This document shows, piece after piece, positions 9,063 through 17,029 of a stretch of 64,000 nucleotides of DNA. The stretch lies in assembly GCA_904379015.1 (NCBI GenBank), contig CAJFHG010000008.1:1-64000 (forward strand), written 5' to 3'. The stretch is from Candidatus Paralachnospira caecorum. Lineage in GTDB: Bacteria > Bacillota > Clostridia > Lachnospirales > Lachnospiraceae. A program made the position numbers and the translations under genes. Under the pieces are notes generated by a model, which searched no databases, was not told the DNA's origin, and saw only the letters and a list, made by a program, of their open reading frames with translations. Numbering within the stretch: position 1 is the stretch's first letter; each line of letters begins with the position of its first letter.

Positions 9063-10691
9063 TTATTTTGATCTGCCAAGATCTGTCTCCCGGATGATCT
9101 TCCGGATCGGAAGCACGGAAGCCGGCGTAACGGACAGCTCGTCAATGCCCATCCGCAGGAAGGTCTCCGTCAGCGTCTGATCGGCCCCCAGCTCTCCGCA
9201 GATGCCTACCCAGCATCCGCCCTTATGTCCGTTGTCGATCACCATCTGGATCATCCGCAGCACCGCCGGATGATGAGAATCGTAGATCGCGTCCAGCTTG
9301 GCGTTCTGCCGGTCGATGGCAAGTGTATACTGGGTCAGATCATTGGTCCCGATGCTGAAGAAATCCACTTCTTCAGCCAGCAGGTCGCTGATGATCACGG
9401 AAGCGGGCGTCTCGATCATGATGCCCTGCTCCACGTCGCCGTAGGGGATCCCCTGGGCCCGCAGCTCCGCGCGTACTTGCTCCGCCATGGCCTTTGCCTC
9501 CTGCACCTCTTTTACAGAAATGATCATGGGATACATGATGGCAATGTTTCCAAAGGCACTGGCTCTGTAAATAGCTCTCAGCTGGGTTCTGAATATATCC
9601 CTGCGGTCCAGGCAGATCCGGATCGCCCGGTAGCCCATGGCCGGATTGTCCTCCCGGTCCAGATTGAAATAATCCACCTGCTTGTCCGCGCCGATATCCA
9701 GCGTCCGGATGATCACCTTGCGTCCGGCCATGGTCTCCGCCACGGTCTTATATGCCTGGAACTGCTCTTCCTCGGTAGGATAATCGTTCTTCTCCAGGTA
9801 CAGGAACTCGCTTCTGAACAGGCCGATCCCGGCCGCGTCGTTGGAAAGCACCTTCGCGGTGTCCCCCACGCTTCCGATATTGGCGTACAGCCTGATATGC
9901 TTTCCGTCCAGCGTCACATCTTCCTTATTCTTCAGCGTCTGCAGAAGCTCTCTCTGCCTCTCCTCTTCCTCCCGCTTCGCTTCATAGCGCTTCAGCACAT
10001 CCTCGTCGGGATCCACGATCAGCGTTCCTGTATTGCCGTCCACAATGCCGATCCGGCCGTCCATCTCCTCTCCCACCGGAACCCCGATCAGCGCCGGGAT
10101 ATTCATGGTCCTGGCCAGGATCGCCGTATGGGAATTGGCCGAACCAAGCTCTGTGACAAAGGCCAGCAGCTTGGATTTGTCCATCTGCACCGTCTCGCTG
10201 GGCGCCAGATCTTTGGCGATCAGGATCACCGGCTCGTCTCCCAGATTGCTGGCATCATGCCTGCCGTAAAGGATCCGCACCACGCGCTCGGCCACATCCT
10301 TCACGTCGGCAGCCCTCGCCTGCATGTACTCGTCGTCCATCTCCGCGAACATTTTAGAAAAATTATCCCCGGAAGCAGCCACCGCGTACTCGGCATTGAC
10401 CTTCTGGGATTCGATCATATTCCGGATCGAATCGTTGAGATCATCGTCCTCCAGCATCATGGAATGCACATCAAAAATCGCCGCTCCTGTCTCTCCCACT
10501 TCCTTCAGCGCTTTTTCATAAAGACCATGAAGCTGGTCGATGGCAGTCTCCTTGGCTTTTTCATACCGTTCAATTTCCGCGTCCACATCCGTGACGCTTT
10601 TCCTCTGTACGATCTGCTCTCCTTTGGAATAGAACAGCATTTTTCCAATGGCAATCCGCTTTAAAATTGATTTCCCTGCGTATTTTTCCAT
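9063..10691 (-). CDS. ptsI: PTS enzyme I (phosphoenolpyruvate-protein phosphotransferase)
   Basis: Takes phosphate from phosphoenolpyruvate on a histidine and passes it to HPr, starting the PTS phosphorelay in the cytoplasm. The phospho-histidine is His188 in GSANSHTAILAR, in the swivelling N-terminal domain. The C-terminal PEP-binding barrel shows LFRSEFLYLEKNDYPTEEEQ and SIGTNDLTQYTLAIDRQN. At 542 residues it is slightly shorter than E. coli EI (575), as usual in Firmicutes. It lies 28 bases after ptsH and downstream of treB and treC, so general PTS enzymes may be co-expressed with the trehalose genes. Confidence 0.97.
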   Translation of the reverse strand: MEKYAGKSILKRIAIGKMLFYSKGEQIVQRKSVTDVDAEIERYEKAKETAIDQLHGLYEKALKEVGETGAAIFDVHSMMLEDDDLNDSIRNMIESQKVNAEYAVAASGDNFSKMFAEMDDEYMQARAADVKDVAERVVRILYGRHDASNLGDEPVILIAKDLAPSETVQMDKSKLLAFVTELGSANSHTAILARTMNIPALIGVPVGEEMDGRIGIVDGNTGTLIVDPDEDVLKRYEAKREEEERQRELLQTLKNKEDVTLDGKHIRLYANIGSVGDTAKVLSNDAAGIGLFRSEFLYLEKNDYPTEEEQFQAYKTVAETMAGRKVIIRTLDIGADKQVDYFNLDREDNPAMGYRAIRICLDRRDIFRTQLRAIYRASAFGNIAIMYPMIISVKEVQEAKAMAEQVRAELRAQGIPYGDVEQGIMIETPASVIISDLLAEEVDFFSIGTNDLTQYTLAIDRQNAKLDAIYDSHHPAVLRMIQMVIDNGHKGGCWVGICGELGADQTLTETFLRMGIDELSVTPASVLPIRKIIRETDLGRSK

Positions 10692-10719
10692 TGTCTGATC
10701 CTCCTGACCCTCTGCCGGC

Positions 10720-10977
10720 TTAGAAGTTCGCCTTGAAGAATTCTTCCAGTGCCGCCGCTGCCGCGTCCTCGTCAGGGCCTTCCGCCGTAACGGTCACTTC
10801 CATTCCCTTTTTGATGCCCATGCCCATAACCGCCAGAAGCTTTCCGGCGTCTGCTTTCTTGCCATTTCCTTCGATGGTGATCTTGGATTCAAATTTCTTT
10901 ACCTCTTTTACCATCACGCCCGCGGGCCTTGCATGGATTCCCAGTTCATCCTGGATTGTGTACTGAAATGATTTCAT
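10720..10977 (-). CDS. ptsH: Phosphocarrier HPr with Lys in place of regulatory Ser46
   Basis: Small cytoplasmic phosphocarrier (85 residues) between enzyme I and sugar-specific EIIA domains. The phosphorylated residue His15 is present in GIHARPAG. Numbered against B. subtilis HPr without gaps, position 46, the serine phosphorylated by HPr kinase for catabolite control, is lysine here (DAGKLLAVMGMGI). This copy should work in the phosphorelay but cannot be the Ser-phosphorylated CcpA partner. It follows treC by 50 bases and precedes ptsI, so it may serve mainly this PTS. Whether another HPr exists elsewhere cannot be seen. Confidence 0.95.
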   Translation of the reverse strand: MKSFQYTIQDELGIHARPAGVMVKEVKKFESKITIEGNGKKADAGKLLAVMGMGIKKGMEVTVTAEGPDEDAAAAALEEFFKANF

Positions 10978-11027
10978 ACTGCCTTTTCTCCTTTCTCACC
11001 TGAGACCTCCGGAGTCTCTCCGTCCTT

Positions 11028-12680
11028 TTATTTTTTCCTGTAAAGCACCATACATTCATAGGGCCGCAGCGCCGCTCTGTCCTTTTCTGTCCGCTGGTCT
11101 TCATAATTTCCCAGAATACAGCAAAACGCGTCCAGATCCTGTCCGCTGCTCCATACCGTCTCTTTTCCGTAGAAATTGCAGATCACCAGAAGCTCCTGAC
11201 CTTCCCAGGTCCTTTTATAGGCCATGACAGAAGGATTCCTCACATCCAGCGGCTCAAAATCGCCATAGGCGATCACGTCGTAATCCTTCCGCAGCTGCAC
11301 CAGCTTCCTGTAATAGCTGAGAATGGAATCCTCGTCCCGTTCCTCATCCTCCGCGTTGATGAAGCTGTGATTTTCGCTGACCTGGATCCACGGCTCTCCC
11401 TCCGTAAAGCCCGCCTGCCTGCCGCCGGTCCACTGCATGGGTGTCCGGCTGTTGTCTCTGGAGTGAATGGCTAGGATCTGATACGCGTTTTCCTCGGAAA
11501 GGCCCTTGTCCTGCAGGATCCGGAAATGATTCAGGCTTTCCACATCCCGGTACTGGCTGATATCCGTAAATCCGCAGTTGGTCATGCCCAGTTCCTCGCC
11601 CTGGTAAATATATGGCGTTCCCCGCATACAGTGTACCACAGTCCCCAGCATTTTTGCAGACTCTTTCCAATATTTTTTTACGTTTCCGAACCGGGACACA
11701 ACTCTGGGCTGGTCATGATTGCACCAGAATACCGCGTTCCAGGCTCTGTGCTCCGCCATTTTGGTCTGCCATTCATAGAGAATGTCCTTCAGCTTCTGGA
11801 AATCAAAGGGAACGATCACCCATTTTTCATTGCCCATGAAATCCACCTTCAGATGATGGAAGCTGAATACCATAGAAAGCTCATGGGAATCCTCGCCCGC
11901 GTACCGGTAGCAGTTTTCCAGAGTGGTGCTGGACATTTCTCCCACGGTGATGAATTCCGCGTCGGTCCCGAAGGTCGCCTCATTCAGCTCCTTCAGGTAT
12001 TCATGGACATGAGGGCCGTCCGTGTAGAACCGCCTTCCGTCTCCCTGATCATCGTCCTCAAAGGCGCCTTTGCTGATCAGGTTCACCACGTCGAACCGGA
12101 AGCCCTTCACGCCCTTTCCCATCCAGAACCGGACGATCTTCTGCAGCTCTTCGCGCACCCGGGGATTGTCCCAGTTCAGGTCCGCCTGGGTCACATCAAA
12201 CAAATGCAGATAATATTCGTCAAACTGCTCCACATACTCCCAGGCGCTCCCGCCGAATTTGCTCTCCCAGTTGGTGGGCGGCACCCCCGGCGCCTTCCCC
12301 TTCCGGAAAATATAGAAATCCTTGTATGCTTCATCTCCCTCCATGGCCTTCCGGAACCATTCATGGCGGGTAGAAGTGTGATTGAAGACCATGTCCAGCA
12401 TCAGGCGGATCCCCCGTTTGCCGGCCTCCCTCGCCAGCTCCTCAAAATCCTCCATGGTGCCGTACCTGGGATCGATTTTATAATAATCCTCCACATCATA
12501 ACCATTGTCATTCTGCGGAGACACAAAAAACGGAGTGATCCAGATATAGTCTGCGCCCAGATCCCGGATATAATCCAGCTTTTCCGTAATTCCCCTCAGG
12601 TCTCCCAATCCGTCCCCGTTGCTGTCATAAAAGGATTTCGGATAAACCTGATACACCGTGCTCTTTCTGAAATCTGCCAT
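11028..12680 (-). CDS. treC: Trehalose-6-phosphate hydrolase (GH13)
   Basis: Cytoplasmic enzyme hydrolysing trehalose 6-phosphate, delivered by the PTS, to glucose and glucose 6-phosphate. The 550-residue GH13 protein begins with STVYQVYPKSFYDSNGDGLGD. It shows the nucleophile Asp197 in GFRFDVVN, the acid/base Glu248 in TVGEMSS and the third aspartate in CNHDQPR. Length and motifs fit TreA/TreC. Oligo-1,6-glucosidase is the closest alternative in GH13, but the position directly behind a trehalose-type PTS gene with a divergent GntR/UTRA regulator supports TreC. The gap to treB is about 80 bases without further genes. Confidence 0.92.
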   Translation of the reverse strand: MADFRKSTVYQVYPKSFYDSNGDGLGDLRGITEKLDYIRDLGADYIWITPFFVSPQNDNGYDVEDYYKIDPRYGTMEDFEELAREAGKRGIRLMLDMVFNHTSTRHEWFRKAMEGDEAYKDFYIFRKGKAPGVPPTNWESKFGGSAWEYVEQFDEYYLHLFDVTQADLNWDNPRVREELQKIVRFWMGKGVKGFRFDVVNLISKGAFEDDDQGDGRRFYTDGPHVHEYLKELNEATFGTDAEFITVGEMSSTTLENCYRYAGEDSHELSMVFSFHHLKVDFMGNEKWVIVPFDFQKLKDILYEWQTKMAEHRAWNAVFWCNHDQPRVVSRFGNVKKYWKESAKMLGTVVHCMRGTPYIYQGEELGMTNCGFTDISQYRDVESLNHFRILQDKGLSEENAYQILAIHSRDNSRTPMQWTGGRQAGFTEGEPWIQVSENHSFINAEDEERDEDSILSYYRKLVQLRKDYDVIAYGDFEPLDVRNPSVMAYKRTWEGQELLVICNFYGKETVWSSGQDLDAFCCILGNYEDQRTEKDRAALRPYECMVLYRKK

Positions 12681-12760
12681 CTTATCCTCCTGTCCGCAGG
12701 TGTTCCCTGCCGCATACTCTGTTTCTCTGCTCTGCCCGTGACAGCCTGCCGCGGGATCTT

Positions 12761-14791
12761 TTACTCAAAAGTCACAATGACGGTCCTGCCCGCCTCGCAG
12801 TCCATGCCGGTCCTGTAGGAAAGATTCTCCGCCTTTCCTTCCTCTGTCACCACGAACACTGTGGTGGCCGGATGGCCCGCCGCTCTGATCTTGTCAAAAT
12901 CAAACCGGATCAGCGGATCTCCCGCTCTGACCCTGTCGCCTTCCTTTACAAAGAGCTCAAAGCCGTCTCCGTTCATATCCACCGTATCGATCCCCACATG
13001 GATCAGGATCTCCATTCCATTTCCGAAGGCCAGTCCGCAGGCATGACGGGATTCCTCCATGACTGCGCTGACTGTGCCGTCAGCCGGAGCCTTCACCACA
13101 TTGTCCGTGGGTTCGATGGCCAGTCCGTCCCCCATCACATGCTGGGAGAACACATCGTCCGGCACCTCCTCAAGGGGGATCGCCCTGCCGCTGAGGAAGG
13201 CTTTCATTTCCCCGGGGCCTGCCTCCTCCGCGTCTGTATCAGCCGCGCCCGCGTCAGCCGTTTCCGCCGCCTCTGCCGCGTCCGTTTTCTCCCCGTCCGC
13301 GGAAATCTCCGTCCCGGAAACCGCGTCCGCTCCGCCTTCCGAAGAGCCGGAAGGAGCAGTCAGTCCCCGTTCCTCTCTGGAAAGCTTTTTCAGTCCCACC
13401 AGGAATGTGAGCACAAAGGGGATCACGATCGCCACCAGCATGGCGAGAAGAAAATATCCGTAATACCGGGGCACGATGGACAGAATGCCCGGCAGTCCGC
13501 CGACGCCGATGCTCAGGGCCTGCACGCCGAATCCCACGGAGATCATAGCCGCGATGGCGGAACCGATCATGCCGCAGATCAGCGGAAATCCGAATTTCAG
13601 ATTGACGCCGAACAGGGCCGGCTCTGTCACGCCCAGATAACAGGAAATGCAGGCAGGCACGTTCACCTGCTGGGCACGCTCATTCTTTTTCTGAAGCAGG
13701 GACATGGCCAGAACCGACGAACCCTGCGCGATATTGGACAGCGCGATCATGGGCCACAGGATGGTGGTCTTCGGATCCACGCTCAGCAGCTGGCTGTCAA
13801 TGGCATTGGTCATATGGTGCAGACCCGTCATGACCACCGGCGCGTACAGAAGGCCGAACACACCCGCGAACAGCCATCCGTACCTGGACAGAAGGCCGCC
13901 TCTCACCACGGTCGCGATGGCGTCTCCGATCCTCCAGCCGATGGGGCCCACAATGGTATGGGCCAGGATCACGGCCGGCAGCAGAGAGCAGACCGGAACA
14001 ACGATCATGCTGATCACTTCAGGACAGTGCTTTTTAAAGAATTTCTCCAGGAATACCAGAATAAATCCGGCCATCATGGCGGCGATCACCTGTCCCTGGT
14101 AGCCGATCATCTGTACCTGGGCAAAGCCAAAATCCCACACCGGAATATCCGCCGCGGCCGTGGTCGCCACATCAAAGCCGTTGAGCAGCTGGGGAGATAC
14201 CAGAGTCAGACCAAGGATAATACCCAGAATCTGTGTGGTTCCCATCTTTTTGGTAATGGACCAGCAGATGCCGACCGGCAGCATATGGAAGACGGCTTCT
14301 CCGATCAGCCACAGGAAACTGTACATGCCTGCCCAGAACTGGGATACGTCCGCCAGGCTTTTGGTCCCGCCCGCGAAGAAATTGATCTCGCCGATGACAT
14401 TCCGGAAGCCCAGGATCAGACCGCCGCAGATCAGAGCCGGGATCAGCGGCGCGAAAATTTCGCCCAGAGCTCCCATGATTTTCTGCAGCGGCTTCTGATT
14501 GGTCTTGGCCGCCGCCTTCACCGCGTCCTTGCTGACGCCTTCAATCCCGGAAAAAGCCGTAAATTCATTGTAAAACACCCCGACATCGTTTCCGATGATA
14601 ACCTGGAACTGACCCGCCTGGGTAAACGTCCCCTTGACGCTCCTGATCTCCTCAATGGCCTTCTCATCTGCCTTTTTGGGGTCCACCAGGACAAACCGCA
14701 TCCTGGTCATGCAGTGGGACACGGCCTGGATATTTTCTTTCCCGCCCACCGCGTTCAGAAGCAGCTTTACATCTTCTGCATATTTTCCCAT
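12761..14791 (-). CDS. treB: Trehalose PTS permease, fused EIIBCA
   Basis: Membrane permease that imports trehalose and phosphorylates it to trehalose 6-phosphate. Domain order: EIIB (about 1-85) with the phospho-cysteine Cys27 in AVSHCMTRMRF; EIIC (about 100-470) with many hydrophobic segments; an Ala/Glu-rich linker (about 475-525); and a glucose-type EIIA (about 530-676) with active His598 in EILIHVGIDTV and partner histidine in SRHACGLAFGNG. B. subtilis TreP (about 470 residues) lacks EIIA, so here the phosphate path from HPr is complete in one polypeptide. Sucrose permeases share this architecture; the gene context decides for trehalose. Confidence 0.92.
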   Translation of the reverse strand: MGKYAEDVKLLLNAVGGKENIQAVSHCMTRMRFVLVDPKKADEKAIEEIRSVKGTFTQAGQFQVIIGNDVGVFYNEFTAFSGIEGVSKDAVKAAAKTNQKPLQKIMGALGEIFAPLIPALICGGLILGFRNVIGEINFFAGGTKSLADVSQFWAGMYSFLWLIGEAVFHMLPVGICWSITKKMGTTQILGIILGLTLVSPQLLNGFDVATTAAADIPVWDFGFAQVQMIGYQGQVIAAMMAGFILVFLEKFFKKHCPEVISMIVVPVCSLLPAVILAHTIVGPIGWRIGDAIATVVRGGLLSRYGWLFAGVFGLLYAPVVMTGLHHMTNAIDSQLLSVDPKTTILWPMIALSNIAQGSSVLAMSLLQKKNERAQQVNVPACISCYLGVTEPALFGVNLKFGFPLICGMIGSAIAAMISVGFGVQALSIGVGGLPGILSIVPRYYGYFLLAMLVAIVIPFVLTFLVGLKKLSREERGLTAPSGSSEGGADAVSGTEISADGEKTDAAEAAETADAGAADTDAEEAGPGEMKAFLSGRAIPLEEVPDDVFSQHVMGDGLAIEPTDNVVKAPADGTVSAVMEESRHACGLAFGNGMEILIHVGIDTVDMNGDGFELFVKEGDRVRAGDPLIRFDFDKIRAAGHPATTVFVVTEEGKAENLSYRTGMDCEAGRTVIVTFE

Positions 14792-14810
14792 GATCCTCTC
14801 TCCTCTTCAA

Positions 14811-14826
14811 CATGTTTGAACAAGTT
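14811..14826. promoter_or_regulatory. Candidate TreR operator 1
   Basis: ACATGTTTGAACAAGT is an imperfect palindrome between the treB promoter and treB start, related to two further copies in the same intergenic region. A regulator bound here would block treB transcription. Confidence 0.55.
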
Positions 14827-14833
14827 ATCTTCA

Positions 14834-14862
14834 GAATATCATACTTGTTTAAACATGTCAAT
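14834..14862 (-). promoter_or_regulatory. Predicted treB promoter
   Basis: On the minus strand TTGACA (14857-14862) and TATTCT (14834-14839) are exactly 17 bases apart. Operator 2 fills the spacer, a typical repressor arrangement. Confidence 0.65.
14844..14859. promoter_or_regulatory. Candidate TreR operator 2
   Basis: ACTTGTTTAAACATGT is a near-perfect palindrome around TGTTTAAACA. It lies between the -35 and -10 of the treB promoter, consistent with repression by the divergent GntR-family protein. Confidence 0.6.
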
Positions 14863-14872
14863 CATATTTTCT

Positions 14873-14899
14873 TGACTTTTTATGGTTTATCCGTATAAT
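14873..14899 (+). promoter_or_regulatory. Predicted treR promoter
   Basis: TTGACT (14873-14878) and TATAAT (14894-14899) are separated by 15 bases, a little short, and lie about 50 bases before the chosen treR start. Operator 3 follows the -10. Confidence 0.5.
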
Positions 14900-14918
14900 G
14901 GAATCTATAATCGACGCA

Positions 14919-14934
14919 AAATGTTTAAACAACA
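14919..14934. promoter_or_regulatory. Candidate TreR operator 3
   Basis: AAATGTTTAAACAACA repeats the TGTTTAAACA core about 20 bases after the treR -10, so treR probably represses itself. Confidence 0.55.
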
Positions 14935-14948
14935 AAGGATGTGACCTC

Positions 14949-15689
14949 ATGCCCAGATCAAAATATGAATCCATTTACAAAGACCTGAAGCTGAAAATCG
15001 AAGACGGCACTTACGAATATCAGAAGCTCCTGCCCTCGGAGCATGAGCTGATACGGGTCTATGACTGCTCCCGCAATACGGTCCGCAGGGCGCTGGCCAA
15101 TCTGGTCTCCGACGGATACGTGCAGACCCTCCAGGGAAAGGGCGTGCGCTGCATTTTCCGTCCGGTAGAGCAGACTTCCTACACCATAGGCAGCATCGAA
15201 TCCTTTAAGGAATCCTCCATCCGGAACCATCAGACCGGCTCCACCCGGGTCCTGCAGTTCATGGAACTCACCGCGGATCAGAAAATCTCAGACCGGACCG
15301 GCTTCGCGCCGGGCTCTGAGCTTGTCTATATCCAGCGCGTCCATCTTCTGGACAATCTGCCTCTGATCATCAACCACAACTATTTTCTGAAAAGCACGGT
15401 GCCCGGCCTGACGCCTGACATTGCCGAAGCTTCCATTTATGACTATATAGAGAATACCCTGCATATGACCATCGTAAACAGCAAACGGGTCATTACCGTG
15501 GAAAAAATCACGGAAATCGATGAAAAATACCTGCATCTGAACGTGCAGGACTACAACTGCATGGCCGTGATCAGCAGCCATACCTACAACAGCGACGGGA
15601 TCATGTTTGAATTCACCCAGTCCCGCCACCGTCCCGATTATTTCCGTTTTTATGACAACGCAGTCCGGAAGCCCTCTCAGGGCATCTGA
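14949..15689 (+). CDS. treR: Trehalose operon repressor, GntR/UTRA family
   Basis: DNA-binding repressor of 246 residues, divergent from treB. An N-terminal GntR winged helix (about 5-70; LLPSEHELIRVYDCSRNTVRRAL is the helix-turn-helix region, with VQTLQGKGV as wing) is followed by a UTRA effector domain (about 85-235). The ATG at 14949 is preferred over an ATG 51 bases upstream. It gives the family's usual start, has AAAGGAT upstream and leaves operator 3 outside the coding region. In known TreR proteins trehalose 6-phosphate is the inducer. Its last codons form one arm of a hairpin shared with the convergent VWA gene. Confidence 0.88.
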   Translation: MPRSKYESIYKDLKLKIEDGTYEYQKLLPSEHELIRVYDCSRNTVRRALANLVSDGYVQTLQGKGVRCIFRPVEQTSYTIGSIESFKESSIRNHQTGSTRVLQFMELTADQKISDRTGFAPGSELVYIQRVHLLDNLPLIINHNYFLKSTVPGLTPDIAEASIYDYIENTLHMTIVNSKRVITVEKITEIDEKYLHLNVQDYNCMAVISSHTYNSDGIMFEFTQSRHRPDYFRFYDNAVRKPSQGI

Positions 15690-16856
15690 GAGGGCTTCCG
15701 GCAGGACAAACTTCACGCACTTCACCAGCACATCCCGGCAGGAGGGGCCGCTGTGGGCCGGCACTGTAACGGTCTTCATTCCCCGCTGATACTCATTCCC
15801 CTGGGGATCCAGTTCGTTCAGGATAATTCCCAGTACTGTCCGTTTTCCGGGACACACATTTTTCAGATTGAAATTCAGCTGCAGGATGCGTCCCTGCGAT
15901 TCCAGGCTGATATCTCCCACATTGTAAACAATGGAATCCTGGCAGCTGCCGATCGAAAAGTCAACCGGGACAGGGCAGGGTTCCGGAATGACGACCACCT
16001 CGCACTCCACCTGCACGGAGGGATTGGGAAAGACCGCCTGATTGTTCTCATTGTCCGTGTAGGTAATGGACTGATTGATCTGCTTGATCCCCGAAGTCCC
16101 CGCCGTATGCTTCGCGAAAAACTCCAGGGACGCGCCCTCATTGGCAGTCGTTCCCAGACTGTCAATGGTCCATTTCAGGGCCGTGTCGCTGATCATGCTG
16201 GCCGTTCCTTTTGTGGGCATCAGGATCCCGCTGATGACAAAATCCGGATTCAGCACCTCATCGATGACAATGCCGGTCGCCCAGTCATTCAGCACCTCCG
16301 GATCGATTCCGTCTGAGCCGATCAGGCCGATACAGTAAATAATAATGCCGCTGGCCCTGGCCGCCGCCGCGACCGGACTGGGATCCGGACCCGATGTTGT
16401 TTTTCCGTCCGTGAACATCACCATGACTTTCGCGTTGGATGAAGCCGGATCAAACAGCGCCGCCGCTTTTTCAAAGGCATCCGCGTGGTTGGTGGAGCCT
16501 CCCGCCGTCAGGCTGTCCACCGCGGCCTTCAGATCCGCCACAGAAGTGATCAGCTGTGTATTCTGAACGGCCGTGTCCGCAAAGCTGACGATCCCGATCC
16601 GGCTCCCGGAACCGATGTTTCCGTCCTGAGAGCTGTCGGTGGCTTCATCGATGATGTCAATGAATTTTTTCGCCCCGCTTTTCATATTGGCCAGGGGGCT
16701 GCCCGCCATGCTGCCCGACCGGTCCAGGATCAGCACGATATCCGTGGGACTGCTGCTGATGTCCGGTGAAGCGGACAGGGCCAGCGTCACCTTCAGCGTG
16801 CCGGTACAGTCAATCTGACTGGTACTGACAGTTTTATTTGAATTATTTAAACCCAT
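15288..16856 (-). CDS. von Willebrand factor A domain protein, apparently damaged, reading into treR antisense
   Basis: A 522-codon frame with a VWA domain (about 35-200) and an intact MIDAS metal site: Asp45-x-Ser47-x-Ser49 in LDRSGSM, Thr122 in GGSTNHAD and Asp150 in MFTDGKT. A beta-rich region with paired cysteines follows (about 200-390). No signal peptide is visible. From memory of related gut Clostridia proteins, roughly 35 residues (last strand and helix of the VWA fold) seem missing between NDWAT and IVIDEV (residue 194/195). After FVLPEALS (about residue 388) the frame has no stop and runs about 400 bases antisense to treR, where the protein is unlikely to be natural. The ATG at 16856 is nine bases after GGAGG. 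A 9-bp hairpin (16876-16896) lies just upstream. Function unknown. Confidence 0.65.
   Translation of the reverse strand: MGLNNSNKTVSTSQIDCTGTLKVTLALSASPDISSSPTDIVLILDRSGSMAGSPLANMKSGAKKFIDIIDEATDSSQDGNIGSGSRIGIVSFADTAVQNTQLITSVADLKAAVDSLTAGGSTNHADAFEKAAALFDPASSNAKVMVMFTDGKTTSGPDPSPVAAAARASGIIIYCIGLIGSDGIDPEVLNDWATGIVIDEVLNPDFVISGILMPTKGTASMISDTALKWTIDSLGTTANEGASLEFFAKHTAGTSGIKQINQSITYTDNENNQAVFPNPSVQVECEVVVIPEPCPVPVDFSIGSCQDSIVYNVGDISLESQGRILQLNFNLKNVCPGKRTVLGIILNELDPQGNEYQRGMKTVTVPAHSGPSCRDVLVKCVKFVLPEALSDALRGLPDCVVIKTEIIGTVAGLGEFKHDPVAVVGMAADHGHAVVVLHVQMQVFFIDFRDFFHGNDPFAVYDGHMQGILYIVINGSFGNVRRQAGHRAFQKIVVVDDQRQIVQKMDALDIDKLRARREAGPV
15665..15701. terminator. Hairpin between convergent treR and VWA genes
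   Basis: A perfect 16-base inverted repeat (15665-15680 and 15686-15701) with a 5-base loop contains the treR stop codon. There is no U tract on either strand, so it may slow or partly terminate both transcripts. Confidence 0.5.
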
Positions 16857-16948
16857 GATCATTTTCCTCCTCTTTATCAGGCAGATACTGCCTGATTTAT
16901 CTTATGCAGAACAGGAGACGAAGGTTGCCTCCGGGCGTATCACGCAAA

Positions 16949-16994
16949 AAAGACTGGACATCCGCAGTCATTCGATTGCAGACGTACAGTCTTT
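16949..16994 (-). terminator. Terminator after the PfkB kinase gene
   Basis: AAAGACTG (16949-16956) pairs with CAGTCTTT (16987-16994), extended inward with a few mismatches. On the minus strand a run of T follows at once. It lies 36 bases past the kinase stop codon. Confidence 0.65.
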
Positions 16995-17029
16995 CCCTGA
17001 ATACTGATTGATCATTGATATCGATCCGG

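Noticed and set aside
12872-14875. A 667-codon plus-strand open frame opposite treB
   Set aside because: It is antisense to a well-matched EIIBCA gene, has shadow-type composition rich in His, Gln and Arg, no ribosome binding site and no recognisable domain.
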